Shown: positions 8,841 through 16,613 of the stretch, piece after piece | Numbering within the stretch: the first letter of the stretch is position 1 | Layout: the number at the start of each line of letters is the position of its first letter | DNA from: Rikenellaceae bacterium | GTDB lineage: Bacteria > Bacteroidota > Bacteroidia > Bacteroidales > Rikenellaceae | Assembly (NCBI GenBank): GCA_017935625.1 | Contig: JAGBHC010000009.1 | Location: 1-64,000, forward strand | DNA: 64,000 nucleotides | Direction: 5' to 3' | Translations under genes and position numbers: made by a program | The notes under the pieces: model-generated | Database searches by the model: none | Seen by the model: the letters and a program-made list of their open reading frames with translations, nothing else | What the model was told of the DNA's origin: nothing

Positions 8841-9410
8841 CTATTTGATGCGCTCGTAATACTCGCGGGTGCGGGTATCGACGCGAATCTTGTCGCCGGT
8901 GTTGATGAACAGGGGGACACGCACGGTGGCGCCGGTGTTCACGGTGGCGGGCTTGAGCGAGTTGGTCGAAGCGGTATCGCCCTTGACGCCCGGTTCGGTG
9001 TAGGTCACCTCCATATCGACGATGGGAGGCAGCTCGGCGGTGAGCGCCACCTCCTTCTCGGTGTGGAACATCACCTCCAGAATCTGACCGTCGGCCATCA
9101 AATCCACGTTCTCGATGAGGTCGCGGGGAATGGTAATCTCCTCGAAGGTCTCGGTGTGCATCAGGTGGATGCCCAGGTCGTCCTCATAGGTGTACTGATA
9201 GGGACGGCGCTCCACGCGCACGGGCTCGATGCGCTCGCTCACCGACGAATAGGTCTTGTCGAGCACACGGCCGTTCTCCAGATTCTTGAGTTTGGTACGG
9301 ATGAATGCGGGTCCCTTACCGGGTTTTACGTGCTGGAAATCGACAACCAGAAAAGTCTTGTTCTCCATGTCGATGCACATGCCGATTTTGATGTCAGATG
9401 CTGTTGCCAT
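8841..9410 (-). CDS. efp: Elongation factor P
   Basis: A 189-residue translation factor that rescues ribosomes stalled at polyproline. It has three OB-like domains: KOW (1 to about 64), domain II and the C-terminal OB domain with TGDKIRVDTRTREYYER. The modifiable residue is K32 in the loop HVKPGKGPAF, i.e. the lysine type, although no modification enzyme is visible here. A promoter inside a dispersed repeat lies about 86 nt upstream. Confidence 0.97.
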   Translation of the reverse strand: MATASDIKIGMCIDMENKTFLVVDFQHVKPGKGPAFIRTKLKNLENGRVLDKTYSSVSERIEPVRVERRPYQYTYEDDLGIHLMHTETFEEITIPRDLIENVDLMADGQILEVMFHTEKEVALTAELPPIVDMEVTYTEPGVKGDTASTNSLKPATVNTGATVRVPLFINTGDKIRVDTRTREYYERIK

Positions 9411-9495
9411 AATTGTTTATTCTATATTATTGATTATATTCCATTTATCCGTATCCATATCCGAAAACGCCGCGGCACTGCGACGTCCGAAAGTG

Positions 9496-9580
9496 CAAAT
9501 ATAATAATATTCGCCGAAAAACGAAAGCACTGTCGGCCAACGGCCGGCGTGCGACCGCTCTGCGGTTCGTTCGAGACAAC
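9496..9580 (-). repeat. Dispersed promoter-bearing repeat, efp copy
   Basis: Read on the minus strand, this 85-bp element begins GTTGTCTCGAACGAACCGCA. It has a first hairpin ACCGC-AGA-GCGGT and a second CGGCC-GTT-GGCCG, then a promoter cassette CTTTCGTTTTTC, CGAATAT and TATATTTG (9496-9503). TTTC and TATATTTG are 19 nt apart, a good fit to the -33/-7 spacing. A copy of the same length lies at 49178-49262 and relatives at 31439-31600. It is the probable efp promoter. Confidence 0.7.
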
Positions 9581-9618
9581 GGCCCGGACCCTCGGCAACC
9601 CGCCTCGCCGTGACCGAA

Positions 9619-10197
9619 TCACCGCCCCTCCTGCCGCCCCGGCCACTCGTATCGGGGCAGGTCGTCGATACCCAGATGGGCCGCAATCCGCTCGACCACC
9701 GTCATGCAGAGCGCTTCGATATCCTCCGGATGCGAATAGAACGACGGACAGGCGGGTACAATCACCGCTCCGCACTCCGACAGCGAGGTCATGTTCCGCA
9801 GATGCAGGGTCCCGAACGGAGCCTCGCGCGGCACGAGCACCAGCGGACGCCGCTCCTTGAGCATCACGTCGGCGGCACGGGCGATGAGGTCCGAAGAGAT
9901 GCCGGCGGCGATGCGTCCCACGCATCCCATCGAACAGGGCACGACGGCCATGGCGTCGTAGCCCGCCGAACCGGAGGCCGGGCCGGCGAACAGGTCGTCG
10001 TTGCGGCACACCTCGATGCGGCGGTCGGAGAGCGGCAATGCGCACCGCTCGAATTCGGCCACCTGCCTGCCCCGTTCGCTCACAATCACCGCGATGCGTT
10101 CCACCTGCCCGCTGCGCAGCAGCCGTTCCAGCAGCAGCCGCGCATAGAGGGTGCCGCTGGCTCCGGTCACAGCCACGACTATCTTCCGACGATTCAT
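9619..10197 (-). CDS. ubiX: UbiX-like flavin prenyltransferase
   Basis: A 192-residue flavoprotein that attaches a prenyl group to FMN to make the prenyl-FMN cofactor of UbiD-type decarboxylases. IVVAVTGASGTLYARLLLE is the FMN-binding N-terminus, and VVPCSMGCVGRIAAGISSDL and LVPREAPFGTLHLRNM are active-site signatures. The ATG at 10197 is preferred over one 18 nt upstream because it abuts the conserved RRKIVVAVTGASG start. No ubiD is in the window. In menaquinone-only bacteria the UbiD/UbiX pair is linked to futalosine-pathway decarboxylation, which fits mqnA nearby; that link is inference. The gap to the deacetylase start region is small, and the two are on the same strand. Confidence 0.9.
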   Translation of the reverse strand: MNRRKIVVAVTGASGTLYARLLLERLLRSGQVERIAVIVSERGRQVAEFERCALPLSDRRIEVCRNDDLFAGPASGSAGYDAMAVVPCSMGCVGRIAAGISSDLIARAADVMLKERRPLVLVPREAPFGTLHLRNMTSLSECGAVIVPACPSFYSHPEDIEALCMTVVERIAAHLGIDDLPRYEWPGRQEGR

Positions 10198-10254
10198 AAA
10201 CTCTCCATTATCCATAACCTAAACTATTTCCCTCCATCCGGCGTACTTCGGCCG

Positions 10255-10863
10255 TCAGAACTCTATCGGAGCGCAGCGCAATCCCTTTTCGCGCAGAAAC
10301 TCGAGCGTGCGCGGCAGGGCGTAACGCATGTTCTTATAGGACTTGAGCGAATCGTGGAACACCACAATCGAGCCCCCCTCGACATGCCGGGTCACATTGC
10401 GCAGACAGGCCCGCGGCGAGAGATTGCGGTTGTAGTCGCGGCTCAGCACGTCCCACATTATCAGGTGATAGCGCTGCGAAAGCACCCGCGCCTGCGACGG
10501 CTTGATACGGGCATAGGGCGGCCGGAACAAATCGCTGTGGATGAACTGGTTCGCGAAATCGACATCCTCCACGTAGCGTTCCAGGCTCATCCTCCACCCC
10601 TTCTGATGGCTGTAGGTGTGGTTGCCGACCTTGTGGCCCGCCTCGACGATTCGGCGGTAGAGGTCGGGATACATCTCCACGTTCTTGCCCAGACAGAAGA
10701 AGGTGGCCCGGGCGTCGTATCTGGCCAGCTGGGCCAGTATCCACTCCGTAATGCCCGGAGTGGGCCCGTCGTCGAAAGTGAGGTAAACGCAGCCTTTGTC
10801 CTCCAACTCCCAGACCAGGTCGGGCATCAGACGGCGCAAAAACTTCGGCGGAGTGAATTTCAT
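10255..10863 (-). CDS. Polysaccharide deacetylase (NodB domain)
   Basis: A 202-residue carbohydrate esterase family 4 protein that removes N- or O-acetyl groups from a polysaccharide, possibly peptidoglycan. All five NodB motifs are visible: TFDDGPTPGI (about 29), the metal motif HTYSH, RPPYARIKP, MWDVLSRDYN and VVFHDS. There is no signal peptide or membrane anchor at the chosen ATG, which is unusual for an enzyme acting on the envelope. The ATG at 10863 follows a good promoter. UbiX lies 57 nt downstream and is probably cotranscribed. Substrate unknown. Confidence 0.9.
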   Translation of the reverse strand: MKFTPPKFLRRLMPDLVWELEDKGCVYLTFDDGPTPGITEWILAQLARYDARATFFCLGKNVEMYPDLYRRIVEAGHKVGNHTYSHQKGWRMSLERYVEDVDFANQFIHSDLFRPPYARIKPSQARVLSQRYHLIMWDVLSRDYNRNLSPRACLRNVTRHVEGGSIVVFHDSLKSYKNMRYALPRTLEFLREKGLRCAPIEF

Positions 10864-10901
10864 GTCGTAAAAGTATCGGTTGTCGGTCGTTCCGACCGCC
10901 G

Positions 10902-10933
10902 CAAAGTTATAAAAAAGAGCGATGATATACAAC
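10902..10933 (-). promoter_or_regulatory. Promoter of the deacetylase-ubiX pair
   Basis: On the minus strand GTTG, a 20-nt spacer and TAACTTTG match the Bacteroidetes consensus, 38 nt before the deacetylase ATG. Confidence 0.6.
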
Positions 10934-11033
10934 CTCGGCCGAAAATGCGGCTCCGGCCGGCGGAACCGCCTCGCCCGGCGGCGGCAAAAGATAAAAAAAG
11001 AACGGCGGCGAAATTTTTGAGCACATATTTTGC

Positions 11034-11041
11034 TACCTTTG
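11034..11041 (+). promoter_or_regulatory. -7 box of the DUF4837 gene
   Basis: TACCTTTG is a perfect TAnnTTTG, 35 nt before the ATG. A TTTG lies 14 nt upstream, shorter than usual. Confidence 0.55.
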
Positions 11042-11076
11042 CAAACATAGACACTGCAAATCAAACCAAAACGAAT

Positions 11077-12204
11077 ATGAAAAAGACAACGACCATCCTC
11101 CTTCTCGTCGTCGCGGCGGCTCTCGCGCTGACCGGTTGCGACGGGAAAAGCGGTTCCGGAAGCGGCAAAGTGTTCAAGGTAAGCACGCTGGGCGCCCCCT
11201 ACGAAATCGTGGTGGCAGCCTCGCACGAACAGTGGGACGGCCCGTTGGGCGACACCGTGCGTGCCATCTTCTCGGCTCCCGTACCCTATCTCAACGCCGT
11301 CGAACCGAAGTTCGATGTCATCCGGGTGCTGCCCGCGGCGCTCAAGAACAACGTCAATCGCCACCGCAACATCCTGCTGTTCAACATCAGTCCCGACAAT
11401 CAGGGAACGAGCATGGATGTCCGCTACGACATCTACGCCGCTCCGCAGGTGGTGCTGACCGCCAAAGGCCCCAACATCGAATCGGTCACCGACTACCTGA
11501 GCGAACACCGCCAGCAGCTGCTGCAGCTGCTCGAGGGAACCGAACGCGACCGGGCGGTGGATTTGGCCAACCGCATCTACGACCTGAACATCAACAAGGC
11601 CGTTCGCGAAAAGTTCGGATTCGAAATGCGGGTTCCCAAAGGCTATCTCATCCGCAACAACACCGTGCCCGACTTCATGTGGGTTTCGTTCGAATATCCG
11701 CAGGCCAGCCAGGGATTCTTCATCTACTCCTATCCCTACACCGGCAAGGAGGACTTCTCGCTCGACAGCCTCGTCGCCAAGCGCAACCGCTTCGCGGCCC
11801 TCATTCCCGGCGAGAATCCCGGCTCGCACATGACCACCGTCACCCGGATAGGCGAATACGACGAGGACTACATCGCCGACCGCAACGCCACGGCCGAGGA
11901 GGCCGTATACGCCGAACGGAAATACATCGAGGTGAAACCCGACCTGGAGTACGTCCGCATCGAGGGCCGTTTCTGGGCCGAGATGCACGGTTTCTGGGAT
12001 GTCTACAAAGACTACATGGGAGGTCCCTTCACCAGCTTCACCACCCTGGACAACGACTCCGGGCGGGTGGTGACCATCGACTTCTACATCTATTCGCCCA
12101 AAGACCCCAAGCGCAACTACCTGCGCGGCGTGGAGCACCTCATCCACACGGTCAAGTTCCCCTCCGACATCCGTGCCGCCGAACTCGCGGCCCAGGACGA
12201 ATAG
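11077..12204 (+). CDS. DUF4837-family lipoprotein
   Basis: A 375-residue predicted lipoprotein with a signal peptide ending LALTGC (Cys 21). It matches the DUF4837 family, which is widespread in Bacteroidetes and has no assigned biochemical function. The body is soluble, rich in aromatic residues (GFFIYSYPYTGKEDFS, GFWDVYKDYMGGPF), and has no transmembrane helix after the signal. It is a single-gene unit with its own promoter and a shared terminator. Family assignment rests on recall of the sequence pattern. Confidence 0.75.
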   Translation: MKKTTTILLLVVAAALALTGCDGKSGSGSGKVFKVSTLGAPYEIVVAASHEQWDGPLGDTVRAIFSAPVPYLNAVEPKFDVIRVLPAALKNNVNRHRNILLFNISPDNQGTSMDVRYDIYAAPQVVLTAKGPNIESVTDYLSEHRQQLLQLLEGTERDRAVDLANRIYDLNINKAVREKFGFEMRVPKGYLIRNNTVPDFMWVSFEYPQASQGFFIYSYPYTGKEDFSLDSLVAKRNRFAALIPGENPGSHMTTVTRIGEYDEDYIADRNATAEEAVYAERKYIEVKPDLEYVRIEGRFWAEMHGFWDVYKDYMGGPFTSFTTLDNDSGRVVTIDFYIYSPKDPKRNYLRGVEHLIHTVKFPSDIRAAELAAQDE

Positions 12205-12334
12205 CGGGACACCGCCATCTCTGAAACGAAACCGGGGAGCGAAACGGGAAGCCCCCGCACCGGAGAAAAGAGACCCGCAGCGGCACCCCTCGCAAAAGGC
12301 GGGCAGCGCGAATCCCGACTGCATCCCGAAAACG

Positions 12335-12374
12335 AAAGGGCTTGCGGACCGCAATGGTCCGCAAGCCCTTTTTG
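12335..12374. terminator. Bidirectional terminator, DUF4837 gene / GH43 gene
   Basis: AAAGGGCTTGCGGACC and GGTCCGCAAGCCCTTTTT form a perfect 16-bp stem with a 5-nt loop and T runs on both strands, between convergent genes. Confidence 0.9.
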
Positions 12375-12400
12375 CGTTCCGGTCACGCGACCGGCAACTC

Positions 12401-14014
12401 CTACCGCTCCACGTGCAGGTAGTCGATGTCCGTGCGGCCGTCGGTAGCCGTTCCCTCGCTGGAGGCGTAGAAGCCCAGCTTGGCCCCTATCCACCGCCCC
12501 TCGCGGGCCTTGAAGCTGCCCGGCAGCTTCTTGAAGCGCTTGCCGTCGGTGCTGTACGAGAAGTCGCACAGGGCACCCTTGCCGATGGTCACGCGCAGCC
12601 AGATGTCGCCCCCGTCGAAGGGAATCTCGGCCAGCCGCTCTTCGGCCGCCCCGTCGATGGCGTTCTTGCAGACGTTGTAGCAGAGGGTCATGCCGTCGGC
12701 ACCCTGCCGCAGCTCCAGCGTGGCGTAATCCATGCCCATCACCACCAGTCCGGTGCGGTCGCCCGCGCCGCCCGGCGTGAAGCGCAGCTTGGCCGTGGCG
12801 GTGTACTCCTCGGCCACCAGCTTCTGGAGCAGCAGATTGGGCATGTCCCACAGGTTGCGCAGCCCCGGAGCCTGCTTCTTGCAGTAGAGGCGCAGGAAAC
12901 CCTGCGAAGGGTTGAGCATATACCACGCGATGCCCGGATTGGCATGCCACTGCCACTGGAGTCCGAGCCGCGGCGTGTCGAAGTCGTCGCTGTCGGCCGG
13001 AGTCCGGACCGCCGACGCCACCCGCGAAGCGGGTTTGCGGTAGCCGGCCACCGGCTCCCCGATGCCGTCGCCATTGGTGTCCACGCCGATGATGCACCAA
13101 TCCTCCTCGTCCCAGGTCATGGGCTGCAGGTGCACCACCCGGCCGTAGGCGTAGCGGTCCTGGAAGTGGAGGAACCAGTGGTTGCCCTCCACGTCGTCCA
13201 CCCAACCGCCCTGATGGGGGCCGTTTATCCCGGTGTCGCCGCGGTGCATCACGGTGCGGCACTCGTAGGGGCCGTAGACGTTCTTCGACCGCAGCACAAT
13301 CTGCCAGCCGGGCTTGACCCCGCCGGCCGGGGCGAAGATGTAGTAATAACCGTTGCGCTTATAGAATTTGGGGCCCTCCACCGTGGGGTGCTCCGCATGG
13401 CCGTCGAAGACGAGTACCTCCTCGCCGATGAGCCGTTCGCCGTCGGGCGACATCTCCGCCACCGACAGCACGCTCTTGAGTCCGGCGCGGCTGCCCGCCC
13501 ACGCATGGACGAGGTAGGCCCGGCCGTCGTCGTCCCACAGGGGACAGGTGTCTATCATCCCCTTGCCGGCCTTCACCAGATGGGGTGCGCTCCACTCGCC
13601 GCGCGGGTCCGAGCTCTTGCACATGTAGATGCCGTGGTCGGGGTCGCCCCAGTAGACGTAATAGGTGCCCTCGTGATAGCGAATCGAGGGGGCCCACACG
13701 CCGTTGCCGTGTCCCGGCGCGGAGAACTCCTCCTCGGGGACCAGCCGGTCGAAGACGGCATTGACGATTTCCCAGTTCACCAGGTCGGTGGAGTGGAGAA
13801 TCTGCAGACCGGGCACGCAGTTGAACGACGAACTGGTCATCCAGTAGTCGTCGCCCACGCGAATGACATCGGGGTCGGAATAGTCGGCCATCAGCACCGG
13901 ATTGCGGTAGGTGCCGTCGCCGGCATCGGGACACCACGCCCGGGAGACGAACTGCGCCCGGACGCAGAGGCAGCACGCCAGTGCCGCCAGAAGAAAACAT
14001 ACTCTCTTTTTCAT
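12401..14014 (-). CDS. Secreted glycoside hydrolase family 43 enzyme
   Basis: A 537-residue exported enzyme (signal peptide 1 to about 20) with an N-terminal five-bladed propeller and a C-terminal jelly-roll domain (about 345-537). The GH43 acids are in place: base D47 in YSDPDVIRVGDDYW, the modulating D155 in MIDTCPLWDDDG and acid E213 in PTVEGPKFYKR. The family includes beta-xylosidases and alpha-arabinofuranosidases, and the substrate cannot be fixed from sequence. It is the last gene of the uronate strand, 28 nt after the SGNH esterase, suggesting removal of arabinose or xylose side chains from pectin. Confidence 0.9.
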   Translation of the reverse strand: MKKRVCFLLAALACCLCVRAQFVSRAWCPDAGDGTYRNPVLMADYSDPDVIRVGDDYWMTSSSFNCVPGLQILHSTDLVNWEIVNAVFDRLVPEEEFSAPGHGNGVWAPSIRYHEGTYYVYWGDPDHGIYMCKSSDPRGEWSAPHLVKAGKGMIDTCPLWDDDGRAYLVHAWAGSRAGLKSVLSVAEMSPDGERLIGEEVLVFDGHAEHPTVEGPKFYKRNGYYYIFAPAGGVKPGWQIVLRSKNVYGPYECRTVMHRGDTGINGPHQGGWVDDVEGNHWFLHFQDRYAYGRVVHLQPMTWDEEDWCIIGVDTNGDGIGEPVAGYRKPASRVASAVRTPADSDDFDTPRLGLQWQWHANPGIAWYMLNPSQGFLRLYCKKQAPGLRNLWDMPNLLLQKLVAEEYTATAKLRFTPGGAGDRTGLVVMGMDYATLELRQGADGMTLCYNVCKNAIDGAAEERLAEIPFDGGDIWLRVTIGKGALCDFSYSTDGKRFKKLPGSFKAREGRWIGAKLGFYASSEGTATDGRTDIDYLHVER

Positions 14015-14042
14015 AACGGGTCTCTCGATTGTCTCTCTTCTC

Positions 14043-14927
14043 CTATTCGAACGAGGCGGGGAAGGCGAGCAGTTGATACTGAATGGCCCGGGCCATGCGG
14101 CGATGTCCCGCGGTGTTGGGATGCAGACGGTCGGTCTCCCCGTTATGGAAATAGCGCACGTGGGCGTCGTTGAGCGGGAAGAGGCCGCTCACGCTGTTGA
14201 GGTCTATCACCGGCACCGCCCACACGTTGGCAGCCTGCTTGACGGCCTCGACGTACTCCTCGACATAGAGTCCTATCTTGTTGGGGAAACTCTCCTCGGG
14301 CTGGATGTTGCGGTCGCCGAAGCGGGCCCGGGCCCGGTGGATGGGCGTGAGCAGAATCACCTGCTTTTCGGGGTAGTTGCTCTTGAGGAAGTCCATCACC
14401 CGGTTGATGCGTCCCTTGAAGGTCTCCGAAGTCATCGCCGGCGTGCGGTGCATGCGCACCGTGGTGCTCGGGCCCGCCACTTCGGTCTCGGCGGGAGCCT
14501 CGTCGTACCATTCGCCCACGGGCAGACCCGCATTGTAGTCGTTGGTTCCGGCGAAGATGAGTATCGCATCCACCTGCTGGCCGTGCTCGGCGAGCAGCTT
14601 CTCGGCCTGACGCAGAATGCCGTTCCACTGATGGCCGTTCACTCCGTAGACCAGGGGCGTGAAGCCCAGCGACTCGGAGAGATACTCCCACCAGCATTTG
14701 TCGGTGCCCACCCGTTTGGGGTCGGTAATCGAATCGCCCAGAATGGCCACCCGCTTACCCTGCCACTGGCTCGCCGCAGGCTGTTGCTGCTGCGCCTCCG
14801 GCCGGCACGCTGCGGCTCCGTCGCCGGCAGCCGCCGTCTGCCCCGCGGCCGGAGAGCTCCAACCCTGCACCGAGCAGAGCAGAAGGGCCGAAAGGGCTAT
14901 TGTCCATCGTTTCATATCCGTTTTCAT
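14043..14927 (-). CDS. Secreted SGNH/GDSL-type esterase
   Basis: A 294-residue exported hydrolase with catalytic S66 in AILGDSITD, oxyanion N129 in FAGTND and the D266/H269 pair in DRLHPN. The signal peptide is followed by an Ala/Gln-rich low-complexity stretch (about 25-53). Such enzymes usually remove acetyl groups from polysaccharides. Two in-frame ATGs (14927 and 14915) give equally good signal peptides, and the upstream one is reported. Its place between uxaA and a GH43 enzyme points to acetylated pectin side chains as substrate, which is inference. Confidence 0.85.
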   Translation of the reverse strand: MKTDMKRWTIALSALLLCSVQGWSSPAAGQTAAAGDGAAACRPEAQQQQPAASQWQGKRVAILGDSITDPKRVGTDKCWWEYLSESLGFTPLVYGVNGHQWNGILRQAEKLLAEHGQQVDAILIFAGTNDYNAGLPVGEWYDEAPAETEVAGPSTTVRMHRTPAMTSETFKGRINRVMDFLKSNYPEKQVILLTPIHRARARFGDRNIQPEESFPNKIGLYVEEYVEAVKQAANVWAVPVIDLNSVSGLFPLNDAHVRYFHNGETDRLHPNTAGHRRMARAIQYQLLAFPASFE

Positions 14928-14963
14928 GTTTTAAATTCGCGAAATGGGTTCTTGAAAGACGGA

Positions 14964-14995
14964 ATACCCCCGTCCGCAAGCCGGCCGGGGGATAT
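14964..14995 (-). terminator. Hairpin after uxaA
   Basis: ATATCCCCCGGCC and a matching GGGGGTAT form a stem in the 81-nt gap between uxaA and the SGNH gene. The T run is poor, so it may be a weak terminator or a processing or stability site. Confidence 0.4.
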
Positions 14996-15008
14996 TTCCG
15001 AAAAGTCA

Positions 15009-16499
15009 TTAGAGCGTCACGCCGGTCTTGAAGATGGCGATTTCCTTGAATCCGCTCTTCTCGTGTTTGAGTTTCTCGCCGTTCACCACCTTCAGCAGGA
15101 AGTCGATGAAGCGCTCCAGCACCGCACCGCTCTCCTCGTCCTCGACCAGCGTTCCCGCGTTGAAGTCAATCCAGTTGCGCTTGAACTCCCACAGACGGGT
15201 GTTGGTCGAGATTTTCATCGTGGGCACGAAGCTGCCGAACGGAGTTCCCCGGCCCGTGGTGAAGAGCACGAGCTGGCATCCGCTCAGAGCCAGCGCCGAA
15301 GCGGCCACCAGGTCGTTGCCCGGAGCCTGCAGCAGGTTGAGGCCCTGCTTGACGATGGGCTGCGCATAACCCAGCACATCGACCACCGTGGCGGCGCCGC
15401 CCTTCTGCACGCATCCCAGCGACTTCTCCTCCAGGGTGGTGATGCCGCCCTTCTTGTTGCCCGGCGAGGGATTCTCGTAGATGGGCTGGTCGAAGCGGCG
15501 GAAGTAGTGTTTGAAGTCGTTAATCAGGCAGACCGTATTGTCGAACACGCTGCGGTCCGCGGCACGGTCCATGAGGATGGTCTCGGCGCCGAACATCTCG
15601 GGCACCTCGGTGAGCACCGTCGTGCCGCCCTGCGCGATGAGCCAGTCGGAGAAGAGGCCCACCAGCGGGTTGGCCGTGATGCCCGAAAAGCCGTCGCTGC
15701 CGCCGCACTTGAGGCCCACCTTGAGCTTCGACAGGGGCAGAGGCTGCCGCTTGTCGCCGCGCATGAGCTCCACCAGCTCGCTGACGATGCCGAAGCCGGT
15801 CTCCACCTCGTCCTCGACCTCCTGGGCGATGAGGAAGCGCACCCGCTGCTCGTCCCACTCGCCGATGACCTTCTTGAGCTCCGACACCTGGTTGTTCTCG
15901 CAGCCCAGACCCAGCACCAGCACTCCGCCCGCATTGGGGTGTTTGACGAGAGCCGCCAGCGCCTTCTGGGTATTGCGGTGGTCGTCGCCCAGCTGCGAGC
16001 AGCCGTAGTTGTGGGTGTAGACGCGCACGTCGTCGATGTGCGAACAGTCGAGCTCCCGTTTCACCCGTTCGGCGATGGCCTGCGCCTGACCGTTCACGCA
16101 ACCCACGCTGGGGACAATCCACAGTTCGTTGCGGATGCCCATGGCACCGTTGCTACGCAGATAGCCGTTCACCTTCAGCCCCTCGCACCGGGCGATGTTC
16201 AGGTCGTAGACCTTGGGCGAGTAGGTGTACTCCAGGTCGTCCCGCAGATTGGTCTTCAGGTTGTGGGTGTGAATCCAGCTGCCCGCCGCCACCGCCTGGG
16301 TGGTGTGGCCGATGGGATAGCCGTATTTGATGACGTTCTCGCCCTGGGCCAAATCCCGCAGGGCGAACTTGTGCCCCTTGTCGATGTTCTCCGCGAGGGT
16401 CACTTCCATGCCTCCGACCTCGACCTTTTCGCCTGCGGCGAGGTTGTCGAGCGCGATGCACACGTTGTCGGCGGCGTTAATTCTCAGATATCTTTTCAT
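15009..16499 (-). CDS. uxaA: Altronate dehydratase
   Basis: A 496-residue cytosolic iron-dependent dehydratase that converts D-altronate to 2-keto-3-deoxygluconate in galacturonate breakdown. Length equals E. coli UxaA. The N-terminal SAF domain (about 5-90) begins MKRYLRINAADNVCIALDNL. The catalytic part contains GYLRSNGAMGIRNELWIVPS, HNYGCSQLGDDH and LGLGCENNQ. The ATG at 16499 fits the family start; an upstream ATG in frame would add 24 non-conserved residues. It lies downstream of uxaB beyond an apparent terminator. Confidence 0.95.
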   Translation of the reverse strand: MKRYLRINAADNVCIALDNLAAGEKVEVGGMEVTLAENIDKGHKFALRDLAQGENVIKYGYPIGHTTQAVAAGSWIHTHNLKTNLRDDLEYTYSPKVYDLNIARCEGLKVNGYLRSNGAMGIRNELWIVPSVGCVNGQAQAIAERVKRELDCSHIDDVRVYTHNYGCSQLGDDHRNTQKALAALVKHPNAGGVLVLGLGCENNQVSELKKVIGEWDEQRVRFLIAQEVEDEVETGFGIVSELVELMRGDKRQPLPLSKLKVGLKCGGSDGFSGITANPLVGLFSDWLIAQGGTTVLTEVPEMFGAETILMDRAADRSVFDNTVCLINDFKHYFRRFDQPIYENPSPGNKKGGITTLEEKSLGCVQKGGAATVVDVLGYAQPIVKQGLNLLQAPGNDLVAASALALSGCQLVLFTTGRGTPFGSFVPTMKISTNTRLWEFKRNWIDFNAGTLVEDEESGAVLERFIDFLLKVVNGEKLKHEKSGFKEIAIFKTGVTL

Positions 16500-16552
16500 G
16501 CTGACACGTTTTGTCGTTCTCCTCCGTCCCGGGTCCGGGCCGGAAGCGTTAT

Positions 16553-16590
16553 AAAAAGGGGGCGGGCACACCTCGTCGTTGCCTGCCCCC
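16553..16590 (-). terminator. Intercistronic terminator between uxaB and uxaA
   Basis: On the minus strand GGGGGCAGGCA pairs with TGCCCGCCCCC and is followed by TTTTTAT, a good intrinsic terminator within the 114-nt gap. It may lower uxaA expression relative to the upstream genes. Confidence 0.7.
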
Positions 16591-16613
16591 GTCTTTCGGT
16601 CTGGAGTCGTCCG

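Noticed and set aside
8487..9860. Open frame on the plus strand across the corA-efp spacer and opposite efp
   Set aside because: It is Pro/Arg-rich in repeat sequence and then antisense to efp; no conserved domain is seen.
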